Shown here in pieces: positions 24,195-35,754 of a stretch of 64,000 nt of DNA (positions are counted from its first letter, which is position 1; the number at the start of each line of letters is the position of its first letter). The DNA is from Loxodes magnus. Lineage: Eukaryota > Ciliophora > Karyorelictea > Loxodida > Loxodidae. Position numbers and translations under genes: made by a program. Under the pieces are notes generated by a model that had not been told where the DNA came from, did not search any database, and was given only the letters and a program-made list of their open reading frames with translations. Where the stretch lies: positions 806,001 through 870,000 of the forward strand of contig CAMPDV010000043.1 in the NCBI GenBank assembly GCA_946699065.1, given 5' to 3'.

Positions 24195-25069
24195 TTTCTT
24201 TATTTATTTAGATTTTAAGTGATAATTAATTTATTAAGCCAAAATTACTTAAAAAAATGCTGTTGCTATTGTTCATTTAAATAGATTATTTTAGTAGGAG
24301 ATTAACTATTTTGCAGCCTTTTCAAATATTGCTATGCAGACTTTAATCATTCAATTTTATACTTAATCTGGTATTCTAGATAAGTATGAATTTTTGTTCT
24401 AGTCAAATAACTTACAAAGCTATTTTATTTTACATTTTTAGCATTGAAAGATAATATACTTTGACTGTAGTTTTTATAGTTAGCTATAATGTAAATTTAA
24501 TTATTACTCAGTCAATTTCTTTTAGAGTTAAAAAGCATAATCTAGTTCCCCTCAATTTAATTCATTAGTAAGCTAAAGAAGTTTAAAATACTATACTCTA
24601 TCTCTTAGATCTGAACATATTAATAGGGAATTGAACATACTTTCTGATAGCTTTTACTCCAAGTAGCTTACAGTTTTCTAATATCAAAGCTATTTATTAT
24701 TTTTATGAACGCAAATATGTCTTTATAACTAGCAAGATTAATATACCTAAGCAATAATAACAAATACATAAGCTTGATTCGAAAACTACTGTAATTTTTT
24801 TATAAATTATACAAATATTGGCAATATACTAGATAACTATAACGCTAATTAGTTTCTTAATAATATTCAATGCATTTAGTATAATCATGTCTATTTTAAG
24901 TCTTATTATAGCATTTCTTTATAACTATTATACTTTACTTAATATAGTTAGCTTCATGGAATTAAGTTAAAATTTAAACAAGAGAGTATTTGTATATAAG
25001 TAATGTGGGATTAGTAAGAATGTATTATTTACAAGTTTATATTAGGTTTATAATTCATTATTTCATATA
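24195..25069. other. AT-rich intergenic stretch
   Basis: No gene seen. It holds the promoter side of the receptor at its left end and the 3' flank of the kinase at its right. Confidence 0.5.
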
Positions 25070-26536
25070 TCAAACTTCAGAAAAATAGCTTGTAATGTAA
25101 CTCGTAAAATACTCTTTATTGCATGCTTTTTATAAAAGAACATGTTCTAATAATTACGAAGCACTATGTCTCTTATTTGCGTCGATTTAAAGACAACTTT
25201 GAGCAAAATCATGAATCTCTTTAGATCCTTCATTTACTTTTGGTGGACTCTTAGTGCAGATTAAGAAAAGTGCTTAGACTGGTGGCTTTCTAAGATAAGG
25301 AGGTTCCCCATTAGCCATTTCCAATAAAACAACTCCCAAGCTTCAAATATCAACTTTCTAATCATAAGCTTTTCCCATTATCAACTCAGGTGCCATTCAA
25401 CTAGGAGTCCCAACTACACTTTACCTTTAAGAAGCTTCTTAAGTTAGTTAGGCGGAAAATCCGAAATCGCCTAGCTTAATATCTCCTTGGTTATTAATTA
25501 AAACATTGTCAGATTTCAAATCTCTATGTACTCTAAATTGCTAATGAAGATAATTTAAAGCTTGTATTATATTAAGAAGTATATACGCTATTATTTCTTC
25601 TGAAGGCTTTTTCTTCTAAATTATTTCAAACAAATTTGCATTCATTAAGTCCTAAACTACTCAGAAAGCGTTATCAAAATAAAAAACTTCGAAGATATTA
25701 ATGATGTTTTCATGCTTACATAGAGACATAATCTCTATTTCAGTTTTCATATCTAGCATGTTTTGTCTATTCATTGGAATCATTTTCTTTATTGCATACT
25801 AATTTCCCGTCTCGTTATGAACTCCAATATATATAGTTCCTTAGCTTCCTTACCCTATAATTTTAGAGATATTATAGATTTTTTAAGGATCTTATTATTA
25901 TCAGTTAATAGCTATTTCAGAAAGTTAATTTACAATTTATTAGCTTGGAGGAGCTTTCATTGCGAACAAAATAGCTCCAAAAGCAGCAGCGGGGTTTTCC
26001 AAAGCTTGCTCAGTAGAAATTCCATTAATTTTCAGCATTTTTTTTAGCTGTTCAGGTAATTTCTCGTATTCAGATATTTCATCACAATTTTGTATTTAAA
26101 CAGATTTAAATCCGAAGAATCTAGCCATTTCACTATCAAGGTTAAAGTTTCCAATATCTTCTCTTTGTTATGCTTACTAATCTTCAAGACGTGATGAATA
26201 AAGTGAAACATTTCTATTAAAAGTACTCTAAGATTCTTGATTTTCTTGCTGTTCTATATTTTTAGCATGCATAATAGTTTCTTTATCTTAGTTATATTTT
26301 AAATTTGCACTGCTAGTTTTTAATTTAAGTAGAACACCCTTACAAGTTAAGCATATTCTACGCTCTCCCCGATATTAAGTACATGTTCTACATGCGAATT
26401 TAAGGCATTTTTTACACTTATGTTTTAACCTGAAAATGTGAAAGCCCTTAGAACATAATTCACATTTATCTCCAAGCTTTATTAAATTTAGAAACCCTCA
26501 AGCAACTTATTCTGATATTCGATTAATTTTTCTCAT
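25070..26536 (-). CDS. PAK/STE20-like kinase with FYVE-type zinc finger and PBD-like segment
   Basis: ATG 26536-26534, stop TGA 25072-25070, 488 residues, no intron. Residues 25-65 hold a FYVE-like zinc finger with eight Cys in the spacing C25xxC, C41xxC, C49xxC, C62xxC, but the basic R(R/K)HHCR core is replaced by RLKHKCKKC, so phosphoinositide binding is uncertain. Residues about 158-192 resemble the second half of a p21-binding domain (KLPEQLKKMLKINGISTEQA, then LENPAAA). The kinase domain follows: G-loop IGQGSQGTIYIG (about 227-238), Lys in QYAIKKM, HRD as VHRDLKSDN, DFG as KLGDFGFSAQL, and activation loop VVGTPSWMAPE, with Trp by TGA. TAA supplies the conserved Gln of IGQG. Likely role: a Rho-GTPase-linked Ser/Thr kinase at endosomal membranes. 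A possible extra 5' exon lies upstream (GLTWVILNFDFQRELKLN near 26620). Confidence 0.88.
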
Positions 26537-27396
26537 TTTTATTTATTTTACTATATGCTTCTTTAATTATATTCAGCTTTAACTCTCTTTAAAAATCAAA
26601 GTTTAGGATTACTCAAGTTAAACCCAGTATTGCTATTAAGTTCCTAATAATTATATTGACTGTTCTTTTAACTGTAATTTAATTATATCAGTTTTAGGAT
26701 CTTTAGCCAGGATCTTTCATTAAGATTGAATACAAAATTCGATCTTAGTTATAAGTAAAAAGTAGCCACTTTAGAAGTTTTGTTAAGTCTGGCTTATCCA
26801 ATTAATACTAAATCACTGTTAAAAACTCTTAGCTCTTAACTTTAGACTATATCAATTATATTAATAAATATCATACATTTTCTTACTTAAATAAAGCAAA
26901 TAAGCTCTATAGTCACTATTCTTGTCAATATGAGATAAAGCGGATAATATAGATTCTCATTATATTTGAATTTATACTTACATAATTAAGATATCTATTA
27001 TATAAGCTTCTAACATTACTATAGCTATTACTCTTATCTATTGTTAATAGGATTAAATGAAGAGATTAGGTCATTACTTTCACAAATAATAACTCTTTTG
27101 GTTTGTTTTGAATGCATTTTTTTCTTTTTTGAATTTAAAATAAGCAGAGTTATAAATTAAGCTATATATATAGATTTTTATAAATGTATACAATATTAAG
27201 TTCTATTTTGGGTTCAAAAAACTAGCCTAATTAAATATAAAAGCTTAATTTTCAAAATTGAAACACTTTATTTTTTGATGATTTTATCAATTTGCTTTTA
27301 GTTTATTAGGCTTATTACTATAATATTTATTATTTCATTATAAGTTTACTTTCTAATGTAAAATTAATTAAAATAATCCATTATAAATAAATAGTA
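26537..27396. other. mostly non-coding spacer
   Basis: On the minus strand about 26550-26720 reads as a moderately protein-like segment that a 40-nt GT..AG removal would join in frame to the kinase; this could be a longer N-terminus. The rest shows nothing. Confidence 0.35.
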
Positions 27397-28014
27397 ATGG
27401 GCTAGGTTTTGTATTAAGGGTTTTTACCGATAAGCTCTTCTTGTATAATCTACACTATTTCTAGAATTTTAACGTTTTCTAGAGTAAATGATTAATCTTA
27501 AGATATTCGCTAGTTTTTTCATTGGATATTTTGTTTATTTTAGGATAAAACAGTAAATCTTCCTTTTGATATGTCTTATAGTGATATACACAATTATATC
27601 TAATTTTCTGACTTTATAAAGGTTAATCCCTTTACCCTTTTATATTATAATATTTTTAAATATATGAACGTAAGCTTTTTAATTTTGCCTACTGATCTAG
27701 TACTACTATCTTTAATAATTATCCTTTTTAGTATTTCTAATATAATCTTTATTGTCTAAGTATAAAAAGATTTAATTTTAAGTTTAGCTTCTTAGGTAGA
27801 AATTGTTCTTAATATAATCTTAATTAGCTATATTTATGCATTTATTCCTTTTCTGTCTGATTTGTATATTAATTAGAGTTTTTTGACTTTGTATAGCGAA
27901 ATGCTTGTCTTGGATTATTAATAAATTTAGAGGAAATAGTTCTATGATATTATTACGTAGTATGCTTTCTTAAATGACTAGTAATACTTATGTATTAAGG
28001 TATTTGCTTAGTGA
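27397..28014 (+). CDS. possible multi-pass membrane protein
   Basis: ATG 27397, stop TGA 28012-28014, 205 residues, no intron. The translation has more Asp than random sequence (12 residues) and few Cys and Trp. There is a soluble-looking stretch (DMSYSDIHNYIQFSDFIKVN), then two or three hydrophobic segments (DLVLLSLIIILFSISNIIFI, VLNIILISYIYAFIPFLSDL) and an acidic end. No family is recognised. It converges on the 3' end of the TFKPQIN-repeat gene with about 100 nt between the stops. The call rests on composition and on the frame ending cleanly, so it is tentative. Confidence 0.42.
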
Positions 28015-28117
28015 ATAAATTTAATTTTTTAATGCTTTAATTGTTAATGTAAATATGAATAAGTATCATTGAAAATGAGGTCATTTTATTAACAATAAAG
28101 TAAAGTAGAATTGATTG

Positions 28118-30148
28118 TCAAAAATCAAACTTCATATCGTGCAACTAATCGTGTAATATTTTTAAAGTGCTTTCAAATTCACTTTCATGTTAGTTTATCT
28201 TCTAGCTTTGCTTTGGACTTAAACTTGTTTGATTAGGAGTTTTACTCAAACTCTTCTTAGAAAGAAATTTAGAATATATATTAATGTTTGAGATTTAAGG
28301 CTATTCTCTCTCATAAGTTCTTAGTTCTGCTTATTGTTATTTAAGATCTTTTATTTTTCTGCTTTATTATAATCGTTCAATAAATTGCTCATAATGCTAT
28401 GTAATAGCCTAGCTTTATTGATCATTTACTTTATGTGTCTAAATTTTTTGGTCTGAGTTGATTGAATTTCATTGATTACTTCCTGTATCTAAGTTTCTTG
28501 CACTTAAATTACTTATCATTTCATCGGAAGTTCTATTGCTTAAATAAGGTTAAAATGTACATTAGTTCATATCTCTTAAAGTAGCTTCGTTAATCATAAG
28601 TTTAATTTTTTCCTTTTTAGTTCTATCTCATGCTATTTATCTATCATAAATAGGTTAAAAAAAAGTATTGTTTTATGAGTTTTTAGGTGAGTTTATTTAA
28701 GGCTTAAAAACTAAATCAGATCCGTTCTTTTCTAAGAAATCATCTTCTCACTTTTGTTTTGTTTTCTCTAAGTTAACCTTGTAAAGCTTATCTTTCTCAT
28801 ATAAATTATCAAAAACGTTTTTCTTCCTTTACACTATTGAATCTGATATTTTATTTATAATAGGCTAGTGACTTTCATTTTATTAAATTAACTATTATTT
28901 TCTAGGAGAAGTTAATCGTTCAAATGACTTACCTCTTTTTGATGCTAGCTATTAGCTTTTTTTATTTATCTGTGGTTTAAAAGTAGGAACTGGCCTTTCT
29001 GCTACTTTTTTCTTTTCTTTATAAAGCAACGAATCTGATGAATAAATAGCAATTTTGCTAGAAATAGCTGAGCTTTTTTTGTTAATTTATGGCTTAAATG
29101 TACAGTCAGGATCTAAATTGTTTTGCTGATTCTATCTAATTTGATTTTTTTTAGCCTCTGAAGCTTTTTAATAAGCATATAGCCTTTAAACTACATATTT
29201 AGGACTTATTAACCCATCAATATTTTAAGATTGATAGTCAAAGTTTATCTTGGGATGAGCTTATTCTTTCAGCAAGGTTTCTTATTCTATAATTTTTTGT
29301 TCTTTTAGCATTTTCATTCTAAGTCCTTCATCTAAAAGCCTTTCCTCTATTTTTCCTATTCTTTGTCCTTAAGTTAACTCTTCTGAATGGGGATCTATTT
29401 CAGGATTTTTAAGTTACGACATTTCTTGTTATATCTTCTATTATCGTAAACTCTCTATTTTTCTTTTAAATTAAGCCTTTAAGGGAAACAACCTTTGTTC
29501 TACCTTTTATTTTTTTTATTTTTTTTAATTATTATTAGTTTAACTTTACTTCTCAGAAGGACTTCTGTAACTTTTGCTTGATGGAGTCTATCTTGATAAT
29601 TAAATCTAAGCAACTTAAATTGTCTAATTACAAGGGAGCGGATATAGCTTTTATTTATTCTAATCGGTTTACAAATAGATGACTTGAGTCTTTGGTATCT
29701 TTAATCTTTTTTCCTAATACCTCCTTTATTATTATTCTAATTATTCATTTGTTTAGTAGCTTTGCTCTTCTTCAAATTACGAGTTTGCCTAGTTCTAAAA
29801 TTAATTCTAATAGCATGATTGTTCTTCCTCTGTAAAAAATTGCGCTTGATCTTCCAGTTCGTATTAATCCTCCTGGTATAAATTATCCCTATATTGATCT
29901 TTATCTTAGATTTTATAATGTATCATAGAGTGCTATTACTTATCATTTGCTTTATATTACTATTATTTCTAGTGATTACTATTGAAATTTTAATCTGCTT
30001 TTTCTTCAATCTGCAGTTGTGATGTTTAGAACGTTTCTGACATTTCTGGAATTCATTCTGAATCCTCTTATATCTATGTATTTTAAACGTTTTCTTGATA
30101 TATAGGCTATCATGCCGCTGGCTGTGGTGAAGCACACTTTTTAGACAT
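28118..30148 (-). CDS. Gln-rich protein with TFKPQIN-type repeats
   Basis: ATG 30148-30146, stop TGA 28120-28118, 676 residues, no intron. The N-terminal 240 residues are disordered and Gln/Glu rich, beginning MSKKCASPQPAAWQPIYQEN, with a Lys/Gln tract near residue 215. From about residue 243 the protein is charged and helical (KIEERLLDEGLRMKMLKEQK). It then carries at least four copies of a T/V-F-x-P-x-I/L-N motif: CTFKPQINKKS, PTFKPQINKKS, LVFKPQINSPK and CTFQPYLSNRT, spaced 40-120 residues apart. Repeats of this kind occur in many protist flagellar or cytoskeletal proteins; what they bind is not known. An internal ATG at 29422 is in frame and could start a shorter form. Confidence 0.72.
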
Positions 30149-30495
30149 TTTATTCAATTAGCTTTAAATTATTATTTAAATTTTCCTTCTAATATCCTAG
30201 AACCCTTAATAATCCTAGCATTACTATTCTAGACTTAAGATTATTTACATCCTCAATCACAAACTTAATACTTTTTAATAAGACAAGTTACTTTTACTAA
30301 AGTGGTAGTAATAATACTTTATAATAGCTTCCTTTCATTTTATACTTATCAAGTTATATTTTCTTATCCCATTTTCTAAGATAAGTATAATTAGATTTAG
30401 CTTAAGACAGTAGTATCTATAAAAGCTAGTAGAAGTATTTTAAAACTTAGGCATTTCTTTATTATATTTTCATATCTAACTTCACTTGCTTTAAG

Positions 30496-31069
30496 ATGCC
30501 TATCTTGCTATTCCTTATTCAAACTTATTTTAGCTTTACTAAAGCTTTTTAGTTTAAGGTTCCCAATCCTGCTATATTAGTTTTAAGAAAATAGATATTA
30601 TTTTCATCGTAAGATAATACAGTATATATTCCAAGCTTTATCTAGATTAAAGTTCCTAGACTTTAAGTAGAAAACTATTAGTTCTAATTAGATATGCTTG
30701 GATAATATTTATGAAGGTTAATTTTACTGCTATAAAGTAGAATAATTGTACAACTGTCTTGGTGATAGAAATGAAACCTAATAAACTAAATAAAAATAGA
30801 TTTACTAACTTAAAGCCAATTTTTAAAGCTACATTATCAATCTAGATTTTATAGAAGAACCTAATTAACTAGAAAGCTTAGTTTATCATTTCTTTGAATA
30901 TGAACAATCCTTGCTGAGAGTAATTTTATATCAATAAAAATGCAAATAGATTACATGCTTTATATTGATATCCTAGGAAATTTACCTTTATTAAATTTTG
31001 AGTTTATGTAGGATTGATAAATAATCTCATCTAAAGCTTTACTTATTTAAGGCTTTTAAAAAGCTTTGA
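30496..31069 (+). CDS. small secreted protein, unknown
   Basis: ATG 30496, stop TGA 31067-31069, about 185 residues after removing an intron starting at 30652 (16 nt ending at 30667, or 19 nt ending at 30670; both keep the frame). The N-terminus is a signal peptide (MPILLFLIQTYFSFTKA). After the intron the sequence has several Cys (ICLDNIYEGQFYCYKVEQL, LYNCLGDRNETQQTK, which holds a possible N-glycosylation site NET) and a charged helix (LDFIEEPNQLESLVYHFFEY), ending FKAFKKL. No family recognised. The central 75 residues are the best supported part; the flanks are weaker. Confidence 0.45.
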
Positions 31070-32626
31070 TTATTTGTTTGCTTTCACTATCCTAGGAATT
31101 AGTTTGAATAAAATGATCAGCTTTTTAAAGTTAAAAGCTATAAGTATTTTAGCCTCTTTATTTAGACTATATGGAAGTAAGTTAATTAGAATATTTTGAA
31201 TCTAAGCATTGAATCACACTCTTTATAAGATATAGAGCTTCTTTTCTATTATATTAAATAATAGTCTATAAATCAAAACTTTCTTACCTTCTCAAATTAT
31301 ATACCTTCGAATGACAAATTTTGATGAATCTGTAATTAAAGATAGCTTAATAGCTTTTATTTAAAAATAAAGCGAAGCACTTTAAATAGCATAATACTAG
31401 CTTATTAAATGACTATTATAATCATATTAAGCATTAGAATCCCTTTCTACAAAATTGAAACTCTTTTTGAATAAAGTAAGTATCTTTAGAAATATAAGTT
31501 TGTTAATAGGATTTAATCAAAATCAAAATTTTTTCTATTAGCTATAAAATATTCTATAGTACATGCTTAATAACTTTGTAAATACTTACAGTTTAATTAA
31601 GTAATAACTATAGTACCATAAAGTAATAAAAAAAGTTGTATCCTCTATTTATTCATTATCTGCCTTTAAGATAAAAAACCTTCACATCAAATTTTATTTT
31701 TTCAATTAGTTGCTTATAAAAGAATATAATACAACTACATTTAATAAACACAGGCAATCGAATAATAACTGCTTTATTTTTCTTTAAGTTGTGCAATATT
31801 ATAATTACTCTACAAAATCTTCAATTTTATTATTGTTTAAACAGAAACTTAAAGCATTAATTAATGGTATTGCTTATAATATGAATGCATTTGATACTAA
31901 ATTATTCTATCTATTTATTATTAGCTTAGTTTGAAAGCTTTAAGTATATACTTTATCAAGTACCTCCTTCTATGCATTTTAAAAAGTGCTTTTTATCCAG
32001 TTTTTTATCATATTAAAGAGTAAATTTCACTATACACTTTTTTGAGGAAACGTAGATACCTATTCCTCCACAATTTTTGAATAAAAGCCTCTAGGTGATA
32101 TAGTTCAATTATTAAGTTAAAAACTAAAAAGGAAAAGCTTTTTAGGTAATATTTAGCATATATCCAAGATATGCAACTATGCTTAGTTTTAACCTTGATT
32201 AAATAAGTAAATTGGGTGATTTTACTATCCTATCACTAGTTAGAAGCTATCTCCTATGTTTATTTTAAAGAAGCTAAATGCTATTAATGCAAATCCATTG
32301 TCTAGCTATTTCTTAATCACTATAACTCTAAAAATTGTTAAATACCCTTTTAAGCTTAAAAAACGAGATCTTAATTTAACTGAACCATATCTAAGTTAAC
32401 AAATATAGCTTTTCTATACAAAGCTAGTCTGAATATAAGCTAAGTTATCCTTTTTATATTTGAAAAGGAAAAATAGAAGTATAGAGTGATAAAGAAAGTA
32501 AGTTTGCTACTTATAATGCAAATTTCTGTGACTTAAGGATGTAAGGAAAGAGGGTAAAATGAGGGATAAAATAAGAAATATAACAGATAAAATAAATTAA
32601 ATTACTTATGTTCTTGCTATATAAAT
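31070..32626. other. AT-rich intergenic stretch
   Basis: A forward frame from ATG 31311 begins with a charged stretch (MTNFDESVIKDSLIAFIQKQ) but soon has the composition of random AT-rich DNA, so it is not called. Nothing else is seen. Confidence 0.4.
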
Positions 32627-34424
32627 ATGTCTGAGTTCTTACCTTATCTTTCTAAAACACTACCTTTTTCTAGAAATTAATTGACCAGTTAATATCTACA
32701 AAGCCCCAAGATTACTAAGCAGATAATATAACAACAATGATCGAAATTCAGAAAGAAGCGATAAGTAATAAACAGAATGAAATCTGAAGATACTCTCACT
32801 TAACAACATAGCACTCCTTTAGAAATTGAAGCTAATAAGATCAAAAGCTTTAAATAGGTAGAACACTCAAGACTTAACATATCGCCACAAAAACGTTCCA
32901 CAAAGTATCACTAGTAAAATAAAATATTTCCTTAGATTACCATAAAACTGAACAAGAGCTTTTAAGAAAGTGTAAATCCTTAGACTGAATATTTTAATAT
33001 GAATTGCAATTAAGAAAACTTAATGACTTATAGCGGAAATAAAACAGTTAAGAATCAAAAGCTAGCAACTTAAGAATACCTAAATTTAATTTAAAGAATA
33101 TAGCAAGGCAGTTATTTAAATTAAAAATAAAAGCTTTTTTAAAACTCTGAAGAAATTTACTCTTTAAGCAATTAAAAATCACTGTCATATGTAAACATTT
33201 ATGAAAATAATAAAAATTAACAAGCGTTTTTAGAAAAAGCTCACAATGATAGTCTTATAAAAGAAGCTGATCTTATTAGTAACTAGCGACTTATAGAAAT
33301 CTAATAAAAGTTACAGGTCAAGCATAAAAAATTCATTTGTAAGCTAAAAAAGCAGAAATATAAATTGGATAACTCTCCTCTATCAATTTCATTGTTTAGA
33401 GAGAACTCAGAGGTTGATTCTATAAGCTAACAATAGATAGCTTAATAAAAAATCGTTGTTTAGACAAATGATGAAAAAGACTTTAGAAATCAATATGAAA
33501 TGAAGAATTATAATTAATTAATAAATAAGAAGCAAATAAATATAAAGCTGCCAAAGTTGAAGGTCTAGTAGTAAAGTGAATGTAAATAATTTTTAGTTTA
33601 TTTTATTATAAAATTTTAATTCTGATTTTCTTACTCTTATTTTCATAGCTTTAAATACCTTTTTTCTCTTTTTTAAATTATAAATTGCTTATCTAACTAT
33701 CATCTGCTAATAGGCTTAGATTTAAAAATTAGGGATTTCCAACAATTTAAAAAAGTTTTCCATTAGATATTAGAAAATTATGATTTCGATATAATTCTTA
33801 GAGCTTCATTAGAATATCTTATCTATTTTAAGATTTACAAACCTGCTATGTTTCTAATATTCTATATCTAGTTTTATGTAAAAGATTCAAATAATCTAAG
33901 TTAATTTAATTTGATTCCTCAAATTAAAAGTTTAACCAATGTTGACTTACATTAATTATAGACAGAGTTGTCTTATCCAACGCTTCTTAAGTATTTATTA
34001 ATGGTAATAAAGTGAAAGAGTTAGGTGCATTCTCATTTAATATGGAGAGCGTAGTATATTAGTTATATAGCTATATCTAGTTTAGGATCTAATTTAGCTT
34101 CTATTTTTGTTGTTCAATGCTCTTTTGCTAAAACAATATGATTTTAATATTAGTTTTACTGCTTAATGCTAGTATGAAATAATTTTGAAAAAGAAACTTT
34201 TTGAAATAGAGAAAATTTAACTTTAGTCTGAATACTATTAGAGACATCTTGAAAATCTAAAGATATTTAATGGATAAATTAAAAATAAAAGCTAATTGGG
34301 TAAGTTAGAAAAAAAGAAATAAGCAAGGTAAAAAGAATAAATAAGCTGCTAAGTAATTACAATCATTGATGTATGTTCATATTCTAAATAAGATTATATT
34401 CTTCAACGAAAATAAGTAAAATGA
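32627..34424 (+). CDS. unknown protein, basic low-complexity N-terminus and folded C-terminus
   Basis: ATG 32627, stop TGA 34422-34424, 591 residues after removing a 22-nt intron at 33991-34012. The splice is convincing: LSYPTLL runs on into NERVRCILIQYGERSILVIQ. Residues 1-330 are Lys/Gln/Asn rich and probably disordered. Residues about 370-540 look like a folded helical domain (LENYDFDIILRASLEYLIYF, VIQLYLVQDLIQLLFLLFNA). The tail is a coiled coil (QKLFEIEKIQ type, then GKLEKKKQARQKEQIS). An in-frame TGA at 33623 is read as Trp here, because no ATG exists between it and the clear coding sequence 100 bases on; if it is instead a stop, two genes lie here. Confidence 0.5.
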
Positions 34425-35754
34425 GTATTAGCTGATAATAAAAATTATTGAAAGAAGAGATTTTTTTATTTATTCTCTCCTTAAATTATATTTCTATAAG
34501 CTATTATAAAAATATCCCCAGTCTAGAATTATTAATTATAGCATATTTTATAGTATAAATTTTGGTTAATAAAGGGTATAAGTTTCAATAAGTAGTTATT
34601 TCGAAATTCATAAAGTAGCAATAGAATGGAGATAATTAGTACAAATTGAATCATATAACTGATCTATATCACTGCTATAAGAAATAGAGTATATTACACC
34701 AGAAGGTTTATTATTCTTTATTCCTATTAACAGCTAATAATAAAATATAAGTACCGAAAGACAATCTAAATATAAAAACTAAATAGTGAAAGTTGATAAG
34801 TTATACCTAGTAATTTTAAATAAACTTATATAAGCAGTTCTATCTAATTGAAGCATTAATTAAATAGATGCTTAGTCTTTGACGTTTTTACTCTTAAGGC
34901 TATATTTTTAAAATAATTCCTTTAAAAAATCAGTTTTTAGTCAGCTTTTAGTTATCAGATTCTTTCTTAAATTAAAGATATTATTAGTTGCTTTTAAAAT
35001 ATTTTCTTAATAATGCTTTAATAATTTATATTAGTTGTTTAAATTATAAAACCAAGCATTTAATTTAAATTTAGAAAAGCATCAATAGTAGAATTGCAAA
35101 TCCAACTAAGATGATCAATTTTAATACTAGTAGCTCAGTTTAGCCTTTCTTATTATAATTATACAAAATCTAATTTTAAGCTCTTGGATATTAATAAAGG
35201 AGTGTGATCTGATAGATGAATTATCAAGAGTATATTTTGAATTCATGCGAATAAAAAAATAAAGTTATCACTTTTAGAAGTTAGAACTGATGTAAAAAAG
35301 ATAAAGTCTATTTACTCCAATCGGAGTATTAATTCTATTTGCGTGATATAAATCAATATATTTATCATTATATAATAAGCTACTGAATAAGATAGAGAGA
35401 TTGTAAGCAAATTGCTTTAAATAATAAGTAAATAAATATAGATTTATATAAGACTTAATATGATTTCATTAGCAAGACTGTATGATTTTACTTTATACTT
35501 TAAACTAGCTTTAAGTTTAATGCTAGTATTTAAGAAGCAAAAACATGTTTATAGCTTAATATATTAAGCATCGAAATTAAAATGCATCTTCAATAGCTTT
35601 TCTTTTATATGAAGGACAGGAATTTTTAGCGATTCTTATAACTTAAATAATTAGTCCTTCTATATGACATTTAGGTTAAATATTTCTAGATGCTAGAATA
35701 GATGAGAAGATAAATAATATGCTTAAAATATTTAATTATAAGAGAAAAATTGAA
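34425..35754. other. intergenic stretch, partly ambiguous
   Basis: The first 650 bases show nothing. Between about 35180 and 35755 two overlapping forward frames have near-coding composition (for example KECDLIDELSRVYFEFMRIK near 35200). They have no clear start, so I do not call a gene. Confidence 0.35.

Noticed and set aside
31311-31934. Forward ORF beginning MTNFDESVIKDSLI, 207 residues to a TGA
   Set aside because: Charged only in the first 60 residues; the remaining sequence has random composition.
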